The position numbers and the translations under genes are program-made. Shown here piece after piece: positions 52,230-62,247 of a stretch of DNA of 64,000 nucleotides; the first letter of the stretch is position 1, and each line of letters begins with the position of its first letter. This DNA is from Pseudomonas bubulae (lineage in GTDB: Bacteria; Pseudomonadota; Gammaproteobacteria; Pseudomonadales; Pseudomonadaceae). Where the stretch lies: NCBI RefSeq assembly GCF_037023725.1, contig NZ_CP146077.1:2145001-2209000 (forward strand), in the 5' to 3' direction. Below the pieces are notes generated by a model that was not told the DNA's origin, did no database searches, and saw nothing but the letters and a program-made list of their open reading frames with translations.

Positions 52230-52544
52230 TCAGCGCCGGGTTGCCAGCAGGCCCAGAACAAAGCCGATACCGGCCGCGATGCCCACAGACTGCCAAGGGT
52301 TTGCCTGCACATAATCTTCGGTGGCCACCACAGCCGCCTGACTGCGGTCTTTCAACGATTCCTTGGTTTCTTCCAGGGTTGCGCGGGCCTTGAACAGGCT
52401 GTCCTTTATCTGGGCGCGCAGTTCTTCAGCCTGGTCACCGGCCAGGGACGCGGTGTGTTCCAGCAACTTTTCGGCATCGAGTACCAGCGTCTGGAAATCG
52501 GCCATCAGGATTTCTTGAGCATTCTTTGCTGTTTTACGGGCCAT
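52230..52544 (-). CDS. DUF883 (ElaB/YqjD) family protein
   Basis: A 104-residue paralog of the protein at 19689-20006. A coiled helix (LVLDAEKLLEHTASLAGDQA) leads to NPWQSVGIAAGIGFVLGLLA, the glycine-zipper membrane anchor. It is the first gene of the yqjDEK-like operon. Such proteins attach ribosomes to the membrane in stationary phase in E. coli. Confidence 0.88.
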   Translation of the reverse strand: MARKTAKNAQEILMADFQTLVLDAEKLLEHTASLAGDQAEELRAQIKDSLFKARATLEETKESLKDRSQAAVVATEDYVQANPWQSVGIAAGIGFVLGLLATRR

Positions 52545-52686
52545 GATTCACTCCATTAGTGGCTTGATAATCGTTCGAGTGTAGGCCTTCGGTGAAGGTT
52601 CACTCGTTTCCTTGGCATTGCTTACGCTGTTGGATGGGCAATGCCAGAGATGTCTTTTGTGTACAGAGGCAAAACCTTACCTTAAA

Positions 52687-54420
52687 TCAGTCGTTTTCGC
52701 GGGGGATTGCAGCTTCCCGCGCGTCTTCGCTTTCAAAACAGCCTTCGAGCAGGTGATAGCGGTCATGGCGTACCTGGTCGACCCGGCGTTGCACGATTTT
52801 TTCTGACAGGCCCAGCAAAATCAAGGCATGGGAGGCGAGCATCAGGCTCGACTCGAGCAATTCCGGTACCACTTCAGTTGCCCCGGCGGCCTTCAGCTCG
52901 GTGAGCTGGCTGTCATCGCGGGTCCTGACCAGGATAGGCACTTCGAGGGTAATCAGCCGGGCTTCCTTGAGTACGCTCATGGCCACCTCGGTGTTGTCCA
53001 CGGCAATCACCAGCAGTCGCGCACGATCCAGGCCTACAGCGCGCAGCAGATCACCCCGGCGGGCGTCGCCGTAGTGCACGCAGCTGTCCGCTTTAGCTGC
53101 TTCCTCAATGCGATCGGGGTCGTAGTCCAGCGCGACAAAGTCCTTGTGTTCGCTGCGCAGGAAACGGCCAATGGACTGGCCCACGCGGCCATAGCCGCAC
53201 ATCACCACGTGCCCGTGCAGTTCGGCGTTTTGGCTGGCGATTTCTTCCAGCTCCGCCTCTTCATAGGATTGCCGGTGCAGGCTGGCTGCGATAAGTGGCG
53301 CGGCGCGCAGCAGCAGGGGCGTCAGCAGCATCGAGCAGAACGTAGCGGCCAGCAGATAGGCAGCCATATCCGCCGGGATCAGCGAGTTGCTCTGCATCTG
53401 CGCCATCAGGGCAAAGCAGAACTCACCGCCCTGGGCCAGGGCCAGGCCACTGCGCCAGGCGGTTTCTCCGTCGCTGCCACGCAACTTGACCAGAATCGCG
53501 ACCACGGCACCCTTGATCAGCATCAGGACCAGGGTCAGGCCTAAAATCAGGAAACCGTGGTGAATGAAAAGCTGCAGGTCGATCAGCATGCCGATGCTGA
53601 CGAAAAACAGACCCAGCAGAATGTCCCGGAAAGGTCGGATATCGGCTTCAATCTGGTGTCGATAGTGGCTTTCACCCAGTAGCATGCCGGCCAGGAAGGC
53701 GCCGAGCGCAGGGGACAGGCCCAGCAGGTGGGTGAGCCAGGCGGTGAGCAGCACGATCACCAGCGCCAGCAACACAAACAGCTCTGCCGAGCGCGACGCG
53801 GCCACCTCGTGGAACAGGCGCGGCAGCAGGAAGCGACTGGCAAACAGCAGCCCCAGAAACAGGATCACAGTCTTGCCCAAGGTAACCGGCAAGGCCCAAT
53901 ACCAGGCCTGGTCGCTGCTGCCGGCGAACACCGGCACCAGGGTCAGCAACAGTACCGCGACCACGTCCTGAAACAGCAGTACGCCAATGGCATTCTGACC
54001 GTGACGGCTGAAGATTTCCCCCAGGCTAGTCAGCTCTTTACTTACGATCGCCGTGGATGACAGGGCGAGTCCGGCACCGAGCAGGAAAGCGCCGTTAAGG
54101 CTCATGCCAAAGGCATACAGCAGGCCGCCCAGCGCCACTGCCGAACACAGCACTTGCAGGCTGCCCAGGCCAAATACCACCCGACGCAGCTTGAGCATCT
54201 TGGGCAGCGAGAACTCCAGCCCCAGGGAAAACAGCAAAAACACCACTCCAAGCTCTGCCAGGTCAGGCAGGTCGGGGCTGTCATTGATCCAGTCGAGGGC
54301 GGTGGGACCTACAAACAGGCCGACACACAGGTAACCCAGCACCGGCGGCAGCTTCAGGCGCCGGAACAGGGCAATGACCACCAGTGACGAGGCAAGGATG
54401 ATTAACAGATTGGCAAACAC
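52687..54420 (-). CDS. KefB/KefC-type cation:proton antiporter (CPA2)
   Basis: A 577-residue antiporter. The membrane part has about twelve helices with GLFVGPTALDWI, the LLFSLGLEFSLPKML stretch, and ALSSTAIVSKEL. It is followed by a TrkA-N domain (HVVMCGYGRVGQSIGRFL, Rossmann GxGxxG) with NAD-type binding. It probably exchanges potassium for protons. I prefer the GTG at 54420, with AAGGAA seven bases upstream, because it puts the first helix at the N-terminus; the frame is open 30 codons further without a good site. Confidence 0.88.
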   Translation of the reverse strand: MFANLLIILASSLVVIALFRRLKLPPVLGYLCVGLFVGPTALDWINDSPDLPDLAELGVVFLLFSLGLEFSLPKMLKLRRVVFGLGSLQVLCSAVALGGLLYAFGMSLNGAFLLGAGLALSSTAIVSKELTSLGEIFSRHGQNAIGVLLFQDVVAVLLLTLVPVFAGSSDQAWYWALPVTLGKTVILFLGLLFASRFLLPRLFHEVAASRSAELFVLLALVIVLLTAWLTHLLGLSPALGAFLAGMLLGESHYRHQIEADIRPFRDILLGLFFVSIGMLIDLQLFIHHGFLILGLTLVLMLIKGAVVAILVKLRGSDGETAWRSGLALAQGGEFCFALMAQMQSNSLIPADMAAYLLAATFCSMLLTPLLLRAAPLIAASLHRQSYEEAELEEIASQNAELHGHVVMCGYGRVGQSIGRFLRSEHKDFVALDYDPDRIEEAAKADSCVHYGDARRGDLLRAVGLDRARLLVIAVDNTEVAMSVLKEARLITLEVPILVRTRDDSQLTELKAAGATEVVPELLESSLMLASHALILLGLSEKIVQRRVDQVRHDRYHLLEGCFESEDAREAAIPREND

Positions 54421-54629
54421 GAAAGGCTTCCTTGGCAGGTCGGGAAAAAGGTCGCGAGCATCCGGCAAATACGAAGGTCTGTCGCTGATGTGGGTCAAGC
54501 GTAGTCGCAAGCAGGGGAATAGAGCGATTGTATTGGCAAATCAGGCATACGGCTGCGGGTATCTGCTACGGGTCGACGTCACCGGGCCAGGCTCTTAAGA
54601 TAAACACTTTATTTCTAAGGTCGTTATTT

Positions 54630-54866
54630 ATGCCTCCCGAATGCCAATTGTTCGGCACCCTGGGTTGTCACCTGTGTGAACTGGCCGAAGCGGTTTTAAT
54701 GCCCTTGGTCGAGCATGGGTTGATGGTCGAGCTGGTCGATATTGCTGACAGCGACTCGTTGTTTGAAAGCTACGGCTTGCGTATTCCGGTATTGCGCCGG
54801 GTCGATACGGGCCAGGAGTTGGGCTGGCCGTTTGATACTGCGCAGGTGGTCAATTTTCTTGGATAA
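54630..54866 (+). CDS. Glutaredoxin-like DUF836 family protein
   Basis: A 78-residue thioredoxin-fold protein. LFGTLGCHLCELAEAVLMPL has the CxxC motif (CHLC), and YGLRIPVLRR the cis-proline. It is shorter than glutaredoxins; the DUF836 group is of this size. Its partner is not known. AAGG precedes ATG 54630. The pseudouridine synthase gene follows 42 bases downstream. Confidence 0.85.
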   Translation: MPPECQLFGTLGCHLCELAEAVLMPLVEHGLMVELVDIADSDSLFESYGLRIPVLRRVDTGQELGWPFDTAQVVNFLG

Positions 54867-54908
54867 ACCTGCATAATCACCGGCTGCATTTTCCGCTCGA
54901 GACCCTTT

Positions 54909-55799
54909 ATGTCGTCCCAGCCTTTCATCGCCGCCGAGCATCAAGCCAGTACCTTGCACCTGCCGCCAGGCAGATGGTTGACGGTGCTCGACTGCCTGAG
55001 TGAACACTTCAGTGCCATCAGCCGCGAACAGTGGCTTGACCGTATCGCCCGTGGCCGGGTGCTGGATGCCGACGGTGCGCCTATCAGCCCGCAGCTGGCG
55101 TACCGGGAAGGCCTGCGCATTCATTACTTTCGCGAAGTGCCCAACGAAACGCCCATTCCGGTGCAGGAAACCATCCTGTATGCCGATGAGCATCTGGTGG
55201 TGGCGGACAAACCGCACTTCCTGCCGGTGACCCCGGGCGGTGAGTATGTCGAGCAAACACTGCTGCGGCGCTTGATCCGCACCCTGGGCAACCCCCATCT
55301 GGTGCCCCTGCACCGTATCGACCGGCACACGGCGGGCCTCGTGCTGTTTTCTGCCAATCCGGACACTCGTTCGGCGTATCAGTCGTTGTTTCCCGCGCGC
55401 AAGATCGACAAACGCTATGAGGCCATTGCTCGCGCATTGCCTGAACTTGAGCTGCCGCTGGTGCATAAAAGCCGCCTGGTGGAGGGCGAGCCTTTTTTCC
55501 GCATGAAAGAAGGGCCGGGCGTCAGCAATACCGAGACCCTGGTCGACGTTTGTGAGAAAAACGGTGAGTTGTGGCGTTATGCGTTGTACCCCGTCACCGG
55601 GAAAAAGCATCAGTTGCGGGTGCATATGGCGGCGCTGGGGGCAGGGATATGCAATGACCCGTTCTACCCGGACGTGATCAGGGACGCTGTCGATGACTAT
55701 GCCGAGCCGCTGAAACTGCTGGCCCAGAGTTTGCGCTTTGTTGATCCGCTCACGGGAGAAGCGCGCTTTTTCGAGAGCAGGATTCATCTGGACTGGTAA
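54909..55799 (+). CDS. RluA-family pseudouridine synthase
   Basis: A 296-residue RNA pseudouridine synthase. LVPLHRIDRHTAGLVLFS (about residues 132-149) has the catalytic aspartate motif HRLDxxTSG as HRIDRHTAG. LPVTPGG and GKKHQLRVHMAALG are other family motifs. The target RNA and position cannot be read. It follows the glutaredoxin-like gene. A strong bidirectional terminator ends it. Confidence 0.92.
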   Translation: MSSQPFIAAEHQASTLHLPPGRWLTVLDCLSEHFSAISREQWLDRIARGRVLDADGAPISPQLAYREGLRIHYFREVPNETPIPVQETILYADEHLVVADKPHFLPVTPGGEYVEQTLLRRLIRTLGNPHLVPLHRIDRHTAGLVLFSANPDTRSAYQSLFPARKIDKRYEAIARALPELELPLVHKSRLVEGEPFFRMKEGPGVSNTETLVDVCEKNGELWRYALYPVTGKKHQLRVHMAALGAGICNDPFYPDVIRDAVDDYAEPLKLLAQSLRFVDPLTGEARFFESRIHLDW

Positions 55800-55830
55800 A
55801 ACAAAACCCGCACAAGGCGGGTTTTGTTTT
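55798..55830. terminator. Bidirectional terminator
   Basis: AAAACAAAACCCGC / GCGGGTTTTGTTTT with a 5-base loop, between the convergent pseudouridine synthase and lipoprotein genes. It begins inside the stop codon. Confidence 0.92.
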
Positions 55831-55847
55831 AAGACCAGAGAGCGGTA

Positions 55848-56069
55848 TTACAGCTCTTTAACGGTACGAATCTGGTCTTTGTTGATGCGGGTTTCTTTAC
55901 CGTCCAGTTGCTTGAACTGGTAGAAGCCTGAGTCGTCATCGTATTTTGGCGCGTCGACAGTCTGGATTTCGCGACCGTCGTTCAGGGTGATCACCGAAGG
56001 CGAGGAGCAGCCGGCAAGGGCGGCCATGCCAGCAGCGAGCATCAGGGCGGCGAGAGTCCGGTGAGTCAT
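55848..56069 (-). CDS. YgdI/YgdR family lipoprotein
   Basis: A 73-residue lipoprotein. The lipobox LAGC (MAALAGCSS) is at residue 21. The mature part ITLNDGREIQTVDAPKYDDD then FYQFKQLDGKETRINKDQI is the SH3-like YgdI/YgdR fold. It is anchored in the outer membrane; the function is unknown. GGAG precedes the ATG. It is a small, highly biased and probably well-expressed gene. Confidence 0.93.
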   Translation of the reverse strand: MTHRTLAALMLAAGMAALAGCSSPSVITLNDGREIQTVDAPKYDDDSGFYQFKQLDGKETRINKDQIRTVKEL

Positions 56070-56173
56070 TGTGTATCTCCAACAAGTGAATGTGCTGTTA
56101 ATGATTACTGTCCTTGAGACGTATACATCGTCTGCAAGTTCCATTGCTAGCCCCAGGCAGACACTGGCGCGGA

Positions 56174-56743
56174 TTATTTCAGCCAGTCCGGGGTATTGAA
56201 ATTGGCCAGCCGCGGGTCATTTTCGGCGCATTGCCAGGCCCGAGCATTGAGCTGGAGCATGATTTTGCGCGGGCTGCGTTCACCTGCCTGCCAGGCGGCC
56301 TCGAATACATCTTTCAGGGCTGTGGGGATCACGCATAACAGCGGTTCCCAGTGCTCCCCGTGGCGCACCATCAGCGGCTGATCGGGATGTTGAGCGGCAG
56401 CGCCCAGCAGGGCATCGAGCAACCCGCGGTCGATTTTCGGTACATCGCAGGGCAACACCAACAAGTGTGAGTGGCGGGCCACGGCCAGCCCGGCGCGGAT
56501 CCCCGCCAATGGCCCGGCAAAGTCATCATTGCCATCACTGACCAGTTGATCGGCCAGGCGGGTGTACTGTTCGTGGTTGCGATTGCAGGAAATGATCAGG
56601 TCATCGGTCAGCGGGCGGGTGACGCGCTGGGCATACGCGATCAGCGGCTGACCCTGCCATCTCACCAGCCCCTTGTCCTGACCGCCCATGCGCTGGCCAC
56701 GGCCACCTGCCAGCAGCAAGATGGAGCATTGAAACCGGTTCAT
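56174..56743 (-). CDS. mobA: Molybdenum cofactor guanylyltransferase MobA
   Basis: A 189-residue nucleotidyltransferase that adds GMP to molybdopterin. [19 protein letters not shown] (residues 9-27) is the GTP loop, and [10 protein letters not shown] and LPCDVPKID the substrate and metal sites. It is divergent from moaB-moeA, with 78 bases between the start codons. The frame is open far upstream over moaB, but only the ATG at 56743 gives the family start. Confidence 0.95.
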   Translation of the reverse strand: MNRFQCSILLLAGGRGQRMGGQDKGLVRWQGQPLIAYAQRVTRPLTDDLIISCNRNHEQYTRLADQLVSDGNDDFAGPLAGIRAGLAVARHSHLLVLPCDVPKIDRGLLDALLGAAAQHPDQPLMVRHGEHWEPLLCVIPTALKDVFEAAWQAGERSPRKIMLQLNARAWQCAENDPRLANFNTPDWLK

Positions 56744-56821
56744 ATGGAACTCCGCGCAACCAGGCAAAAGAAGCGCTGTGATATAACACCGGGCTGTTTC
56801 TCCTACAACTGGACCTCGTCT

Positions 56822-57361
56822 ATGAAAGCCAAGGTTGATGCACCTTTCGTACCTTTGAATATCGCCGTTCTTACCGTCAGTGACACTCGAACCCTGGAAA
56901 CGGACACTTCGGGTCAGGTTTTTGTCGATCGCCTGCGTGATGCCGGGCACAACCTGGCGGCACGGGTGTTGCTCAAGGATGACCTGTATAAAATCCGCGC
57001 CCAGGTCGCCACCTGGATCGCCGACGATGGGGTGCAGGTGGTGCTGATTACCGGCGGCACAGGTTTTACTGCACGGGACAGCACGCCAGAAGCCGTCAGT
57101 TGTCTGCTGGACAAGCAAGTAGATGGCTTTGGTGAACTGTTCCGCCAGATCTCCGTGGCCGATATCGGCACTTCGACCGTGCAGTCCCGGGCTCTTGCCG
57201 GCTTGGCCAACGGTACGCTGGTGTGCTGCCTGCCGGGTTCGACCAACGCTGTACGCACCGGTTGGGACGGGATATTGGCCGAGCAACTGGATTCCCGTCA
57301 TCGCCCCTGCAACTTCGTCGCCCACTTGAAGCAGGCACCGGCCTGTGAAACCCGTGGATAA
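56822..57361 (+). CDS. moaB: Molybdenum cofactor biosynthesis protein MoaB
   Basis: A 179-residue MoaB/MogA-type protein. [20 protein letters not shown] (about residues 13-32) and [18 protein letters not shown] (about 75-92) are the molybdopterin-binding signatures. It acts in molybdopterin adenylylation. It is followed by moeA, whose GTG start lies 17 bases before the end of this gene. Confidence 0.95.
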   Translation: MKAKVDAPFVPLNIAVLTVSDTRTLETDTSGQVFVDRLRDAGHNLAARVLLKDDLYKIRAQVATWIADDGVQVVLITGGTGFTARDSTPEAVSCLLDKQVDGFGELFRQISVADIGTSTVQSRALAGLANGTLVCCLPGSTNAVRTGWDGILAEQLDSRHRPCNFVAHLKQAPACETRG

Positions 57362-58571
57362 GCCGGGCCGAACTGGCGCGCTGATGCCCGTCGAGGTGGC
57401 ACTTGAGCGTTTGCTGGCACTGGCTGAGTCGGCGCCGATCCTTGACACCGAATCGGTTCCGGTGGGCGCAGGGGATGGCCGCGTACTGGCCCACGACTTG
57501 ATTGCAAGCCTTGATCTTCCCCCTTGGCCCAACAGTGCAATGGACGGTTATGCGTTGAACCTGGGCGACTGGTCCGGGGATCCGCTAACCGTTAGCCAGC
57601 GAATTTTTGCCGGTACTGCCCCGGAGCCACTGGCGCCAGGCACCTGTGCACGCATTTTTACTGGTGCCCCGATACCTGCGGGCGCGGACTGCGTCGAAAT
57701 GCAGGAAAATACTGTGGTGCAGGCCGACGGACGAGTGGTATTTACCCATGCCTTGCGTGCAGGTCAGAACATTCGTCCTAAAGGGCAGGAAACCACCATT
57801 GGTGAGGTAGTCCTTACTGCGGGGACGCGCTTGGGGCCGATCGAGCAGGGGCTGGCAGCATCCCTGGGCTGCGCCGAGCTGCGAGTCATGCGACGGGTCA
57901 AGGTGGCGGTGTTATCCACTGGCGATGAACTGATCGAGCCCGGGCAGCCGTTGGGCCCGGGGCAAATCTACAACAGCAACCGCATAGTGCTGTGCAGCTG
58001 GTTGGCGCGCATGGGTTGTGAAGTGGTCGATGGGGGGATTCTGCCTGATGACTTGCCCGCCACCCGCCAACGCTTGGGTGAGTTGGGAACGGTTGACCTG
58101 ATTTTATCCACCGGCGGAGTGTCGGTCGGTGAGGCAGACTTTTTGGGCATTGCGTTGCGCGAAGAGGGCGAGCTGGCGCTGTGGAAATTGGCAATCAAGC
58201 CGGGCAAACCCCTGACCTGCGGGCATTTTCGCGGTGTGCCGGTGATCGGCCTGCCAGGTAACCCTGCCTCGACTCTGGTGACGTTCGCGTTGCTGGCAAG
58301 GCCTTATCTGCTGCGCCTGCAAGGCGTGCAGGCTGTCGAACCGCTGAAGTTCCAGGTGCCTGCAGGATTTGTCTGGCCCAAGCCGGGCAATCGTCGCGAG
58401 TACCTGCGCGGGCGTTTGGAGCAAGGGCGTGCGGTGATTTACAAAAACCAGAGTTCAGGCGTGTTGCGCAGCGCGGCATGGGCTGAAGGGCTGGTGGAAG
58501 TCCTTGAGGATTGCACCCTGGCCGAAGGCGACCGGGTGGGGTTTATCCCGTTGAGTGAAGTGCTGGGCTAG
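57345..58571 (+). CDS. moeA: Molybdopterin molybdenumtransferase MoeA
   Basis: A 408-residue Moe[14 protein letters not shown] is the N-terminal signature, [20 protein letters not shown] the next domain, [20 protein letters not shown] the MoaB-like domain, and GLPGNPAST the active-site loop. It inserts molybdenum. I chose the GTG at 57345, which overlaps moaB; an ATG at 57384 would also work but has no ribosome site. A REP pair follows. Confidence 0.93.
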   Translation: MKPVDKPGRTGALMPVEVALERLLALAESAPILDTESVPVGAGDGRVLAHDLIASLDLPPWPNSAMDGYALNLGDWSGDPLTVSQRIFAGTAPEPLAPGTCARIFTGAPIPAGADCVEMQENTVVQADGRVVFTHALRAGQNIRPKGQETTIGEVVLTAGTRLGPIEQGLAASLGCAELRVMRRVKVAVLSTGDELIEPGQPLGPGQIYNSNRIVLCSWLARMGCEVVDGGILPDDLPATRQRLGELGTVDLILSTGGVSVGEADFLGIALREEGELALWKLAIKPGKPLTCGHFRGVPVIGLPGNPASTLVTFALLARPYLLRLQGVQAVEPLKFQVPAGFVWPKPGNRREYLRGRLEQGRAVIYKNQSSGVLRSAAWAEGLVEVLEDCTLAEGDRVGFIPLSEVLG

Positions 58572-58587
58572 CACTGTTGCGTCACCC

Positions 58588-58647
58588 GTGGGAGCGGGCT
58601 TGCTCGCGATTGCGGGTGATCGCCATCGCGAGCAAGCCCGCTCCCAC
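58588..58647. repeat. REP pair with perfect 23-base arms
   Basis: GTGGGAGCGGGCTTGCTCGC (first 20 of 23 bases) and its exact complement surround a 14-base loop. It sits between the convergent moeA and guanylyltransferase genes and may stop transcription. Confidence 0.95.
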
Positions 58648-58654
58648 AATGATC

Positions 58655-60097
58655 TCAGACAGGCGCGCGCCCATAGATATCAGTCAGGCGCACGATGTCG
58701 TCTTCGCCCACATACTCGCCGCTTTGCACTTCGATCATGACCAGATCAGCCTCCCCGGTGTTGCCCAGCCGGTGTGGGCTGCCGGGTTTGATAAAGGTGG
58801 ACTCGTTGGTTTCGAGGGTGAAGTCCAGGCCATCATTGTTCACTTCGGCCCTGCCACTGACCACAATCCAGTGTTCGCTGCGCCGTTGGTGCACCTGCAG
58901 GGACAGCGCGGCTCCGGGCTTGACCACGATGCGTTTGATCTTGAACCCCGGACCTTCCTCCAGCACGGTGTAGGTGCCCCACGGGCGGGTGACAGTGCGG
59001 TGCAGGCGATAGGCGTCGTGGCCCTGGAGTCTGAGTGTTCGGGCGATGTGCCTGACGTCCTGGCTGCGCCGGGCGTCGGCCACGAGCAGAGCATCCGGCG
59101 TATCGATAATGATCAGGTCGTTTAGTCCGACCCCGCCCACCAACCGTTTCGGCGAGTCGATGTAGCAGTTGTGTACATCGTGCAGTACGTTTTCGCCAGT
59201 ACACTGGTTGCCATTGGCGTCGGCCGGGGTCAGCTCGCGCACCGCCTGCCATGAGCCTATATCACTCCAGCCCAGCTGGCAGGGCACCACGGCAACTTTT
59301 TGCGAGCGCTCCATCACGGCGTAGTCTATGGAGATATCGGGCACCAGGGCGAAACTCTGGCTGTCCAGTTCGAGGTGGCGTTGTTGTTTGCCCTCAAACA
59401 TCTGGCTGTGATCAAGGCAGTGGGTCACGGCATCCAGTACCAGAGGCGCATGGGCCCTGAATTCTTGCAGTACGCTGTCGGCGCGCATGCAGAACATGCC
59501 GCTGTTCCACAGATGCAGGCCGCCGTCGAGGTAGCCCTGGGCCGTTTTGGCGTCCGGTTTTTCAACAAACTGCGCCACTTCAAAGCCATCCTGGTTCAGC
59601 TTCTGGCCTTTTTCTATATAACCAAAGCCGATTTCGGCCCGGGTTGGCAGTATGCCAAAGGTCACCAGCCAGCCCTCGTCGGCCAGCTTGCGGGCGTTGT
59701 CGACGGCCCGGCCGAAGGCGGCAATATCGGTGATCAGATGGTCGGCGGGGAGCACCAGCAACTGCGTATTACCGCCGTAGCGCCGCGCAATCTGCAAGGC
59801 GGCTGCGGCAATCGCCGGGGCAGTATTGCGGCCAAATGGCTCGAGGATAAAGTCCAGCTCGATGCCGTCCATGCACTGTGCGCGGTAATCATCAAGCGTG
59901 CGAAAAAACACCTCCCTGTTGGTTACGGTCAGCAACGGGCCAACGTCACGCAGGCCGGTTGCGCGGGCAAAGGTCTTTTGCAGCAGGCTCTGACCATCGG
60001 GCAGGCACATAAAGGGCTTGGGCATGGCCTCGCGCGACACTGGCCATAGCCGGGTGCCAGCGCCACCGGCGATGATGCAGGGAACCAGTGTGCTCAT
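58655..60097 (-). CDS. Mannose-1-phosphate guanylyltransferase / mannose-6-phosphate isomerase
   Basis: A 480-residue bifunctional type II enzyme. The N-terminal half has the guanylyltransferase loop IIAGGAGTRLWPVSREAMPK and FVEKPDA; the C-terminal half is a cupin isomerase with the RPWG motif (VTRPWGTYTVLEEGPGF), LQVHQRRSEHWIVVSGRAEV and its metal histidines. It makes GDP-mannose for surface polysaccharides. AlgA, PslB and ManC homologs share this pattern and cannot be told apart here. ATG 60097 has AGAGG upstream. It stands apart from any polysaccharide cluster in this window. Confidence 0.92.
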   Translation of the reverse strand: MSTLVPCIIAGGAGTRLWPVSREAMPKPFMCLPDGQSLLQKTFARATGLRDVGPLLTVTNREVFFRTLDDYRAQCMDGIELDFILEPFGRNTAPAIAAAALQIARRYGGNTQLLVLPADHLITDIAAFGRAVDNARKLADEGWLVTFGILPTRAEIGFGYIEKGQKLNQDGFEVAQFVEKPDAKTAQGYLDGGLHLWNSGMFCMRADSVLQEFRAHAPLVLDAVTHCLDHSQMFEGKQQRHLELDSQSFALVPDISIDYAVMERSQKVAVVPCQLGWSDIGSWQAVRELTPADANGNQCTGENVLHDVHNCYIDSPKRLVGGVGLNDLIIIDTPDALLVADARRSQDVRHIARTLRLQGHDAYRLHRTVTRPWGTYTVLEEGPGFKIKRIVVKPGAALSLQVHQRRSEHWIVVSGRAEVNNDGLDFTLETNESTFIKPGSPHRLGNTGEADLVMIEVQSGEYVGEDDIVRLTDIYGRAPV

Positions 60098-60254
60098 ACA
60101 GAACGCCTCTAGAATCATTGGACAACTTACAGGTGTTGAAGTCTGACCGGTTCTGCGCTTTTGATCGAGCCGTGAAGGTTAAATCACGGGTGCATGGGCC
60201 TTTTCGGTCTGGCTGTTGTCCAAGCAATCAGACCGTTATGTCGAGGGATGGAAT

Positions 60255-61166
60255 ATGAGTGCAGGTAAGGCTTTTTTGATTTTGCACGGCAAGCAGGCGC
60301 TCAACGAAGACGTGCGCGCTGCCGTTGAGCAGCAGCGGGCGGCGGGGTGGGAACTGGCGGTGCGGCTGACCTGGGAGGCCGGGGATGCGCAGCGTCTGGT
60401 ATGCGAGGCGCTGGAGGGCGGCTACACCCGGCTGATTGCCGGTGGCGGCGATGGCACTTTGCGTGATATTTGCGAGGCGATGGCACTGGCCGATACCGAG
60501 GCCAGTCTGGTGCTGTTGCCGTTGGGCACCGCCAATGACTTTGCCCGGGCGGCCGGTGTGTCCCTGGAGCCCGCTCAAGCCCTGGCCTTGCTCGATGTGC
60601 CAGCCTGTCCCATCGATCTGGGTGAAGTCGACGGCCAGTTGTTTTTGAACATGGCCACCGGTGGCTTTGGTAGCCAGGTCACGGCCAATACCTCCGAAGA
60701 CCTGAAAAAGGTACTGGGCGGCGCGGCCTATCTGTTTACCGGGCTGTCGCGCTTTACTGAGCTGCACGCGGCCTATGCCGAGCTACAGGGGCCGGACTTT
60801 CACTGGCAAGGCGAGTTGCTGGCGCTGGGCATCGGTAACGGTCGTCAGGCCGGGGGCGGGCAAGTCCTGTGCCCTGAGGCGCTGGTCGATGATGGCATGC
60901 TGGATATCAGCATTTTGCCTGCACCCACGGAAATCGTCGGCACGCTCAAAAGCCTGATGACCGAAGGCTGGGGGCTGGATAACCTGTTTGTCCGCGCGCG
61001 TTTGCCCTGGGTCGAGATCAAGGCCGCCGAAGGGCTGGCGATCAACCTCGATGGTGAGCCGCTTGCGGGCGATGCGATGCGCTTTGCCGTGCGCAAGGGC
61101 GCTTTGAAGGTCCACTTACCCCAGGGGTCGCCTTTGCTGGGCCAGTCAGAACTGCGGGTTGGTTGA
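60255..61166 (+). CDS. yegS: YegS-type lipid kinase
   Basis: A 303-residue diacylglycerol-kinase-fold enzyme. LIAGGGDGTLRDICEAM (about residues 58-74) is the nucleotide loop, and VLLPLGTANDFARAAGV the metal-binding and substrate segment. The C-terminal domain (ILPAPTEIVGTLKSL, LDGEPLAGDAMRFAV) matches YegS, which phosphorylates phosphatidylglycerol in vitro. GAGGG precedes ATG 60255. Confidence 0.92.
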   Translation: MSAGKAFLILHGKQALNEDVRAAVEQQRAAGWELAVRLTWEAGDAQRLVCEALEGGYTRLIAGGGDGTLRDICEAMALADTEASLVLLPLGTANDFARAAGVSLEPAQALALLDVPACPIDLGEVDGQLFLNMATGGFGSQVTANTSEDLKKVLGGAAYLFTGLSRFTELHAAYAELQGPDFHWQGELLALGIGNGRQAGGGQVLCPEALVDDGMLDISILPAPTEIVGTLKSLMTEGWGLDNLFVRARLPWVEIKAAEGLAINLDGEPLAGDAMRFAVRKGALKVHLPQGSPLLGQSELRVG

Positions 61167-61241
61167 TAGCTAAACGATATCAAGGTCCTGGGAATCCGGC
61201 CGATAAGGTCAGGCATCAAGTACCTACCCCAGGAGTTACTC

Positions 61242-62177
61242 ATGGCCGGCATTCTCGACACGGTAGACCAGCGCACTCAACTGGTCGGTGAAAACCGACT
61301 GGAACTTCTCATGTTTCGTCTGGCCGGCAGGCAGTTGTTCGCGATCAACGTGTTCAAGGTGCAAGAAGTCCTGCAATTGCCAAAACTGACCTTGATGCCG
61401 CACCGCCATCCCCATGTGTGCGGCGTGGTCAACCTGCGCGGTAAAACCCTGCCGGTGATCGACCTGTCCCAGGCCATCGGCATGCGTGCGCTGGTGCCGG
61501 GCCCGGACAGCACCATTATCGTCACCGAGTACAACCGCTCGGTGCAGGCCTTCCTGGTGGGTGGGGTTGACCGTATCGTCAATATGAACTGGGAGGCCAT
61601 CCTGCCTCCGCCCGCCAGTGCCGGGCGCAGTCATTACCTGACGGCCATCAGTAAGGTCGAGGAGCAATTGGTCGAGATCATCGACGTGGAAAAAGTTCTT
61701 GCCGAAATCGTGCCGTACAACGCCAAAGTCTCGCGCGAGAAGCTTGCCGATCCGATCTTCGAGCAAGTGCGCGGGCGTGAAGTGCTGCTGGTCGACGATT
61801 CCAGTGTAGCGCTGGCGCAACTGCGTGAAACGCTTTCGCAACTGGGGGTCAAGATGCATATTGCCAGCGATGGTTTGAAGGCGCTGAACATGCTCAAGGG
61901 CTGGGCCGATACCGGGCAGGTAATGACCGACAAGTTGCTGATGATCTTCACCGATGCCGAAATGCCGGAAATGGACGGTTACCGGTTGACCACTGAAATC
62001 CGTAATGACCCGCGTTTGCGCGCGCTGTATGTGGTGTTGCATACCTCGTTGTCCGGCAGCTTTAACGAGTCGATGGTGAAAAAGGTCGGGTGCGACAATT
62101 TTCTGTCCAAATTCCAGCCGGACAAGCTGGTGGATGTCGTACGCCAGCGCCTGATACTGGACCAACAACCTGCTTGA
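61242..62177 (+). CDS. cheV: CheV-type chemotaxis protein (CheW plus receiver)
   Basis: A 311-residue protein. The CheW domain (residues 18-160) contains FAINVFKVQEVLQLP, VCGVVNLRGKTLPVIDLS and SHYLTAISKVEEQLVEIIDV. The receiver (residues about 183-305) contains VLLVDDSSVALAQL, phosphoacceptor in FTDAEMPEMDGYRL, and a late lysine in FLSKFQ. It couples chemoreceptors to the kinase and can be phosphorylated. AGGAG precedes the ATG. It stands alone, away from a chemotaxis cluster. Confidence 0.94.
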   Translation: MAGILDTVDQRTQLVGENRLELLMFRLAGRQLFAINVFKVQEVLQLPKLTLMPHRHPHVCGVVNLRGKTLPVIDLSQAIGMRALVPGPDSTIIVTEYNRSVQAFLVGGVDRIVNMNWEAILPPPASAGRSHYLTAISKVEEQLVEIIDVEKVLAEIVPYNAKVSREKLADPIFEQVRGREVLLVDDSSVALAQLRETLSQLGVKMHIASDGLKALNMLKGWADTGQVMTDKLLMIFTDAEMPEMDGYRLTTEIRNDPRLRALYVVLHTSLSGSFNESMVKKVGCDNFLSKFQPDKLVDVVRQRLILDQQPA

Positions 62178-62247
62178 AGTCCCGCACCTTTGCATCAGTG
62201 ATCGGCTCGTATACTGTGGCTTTTTTAACCCCGCAGGGAGCTGAGTC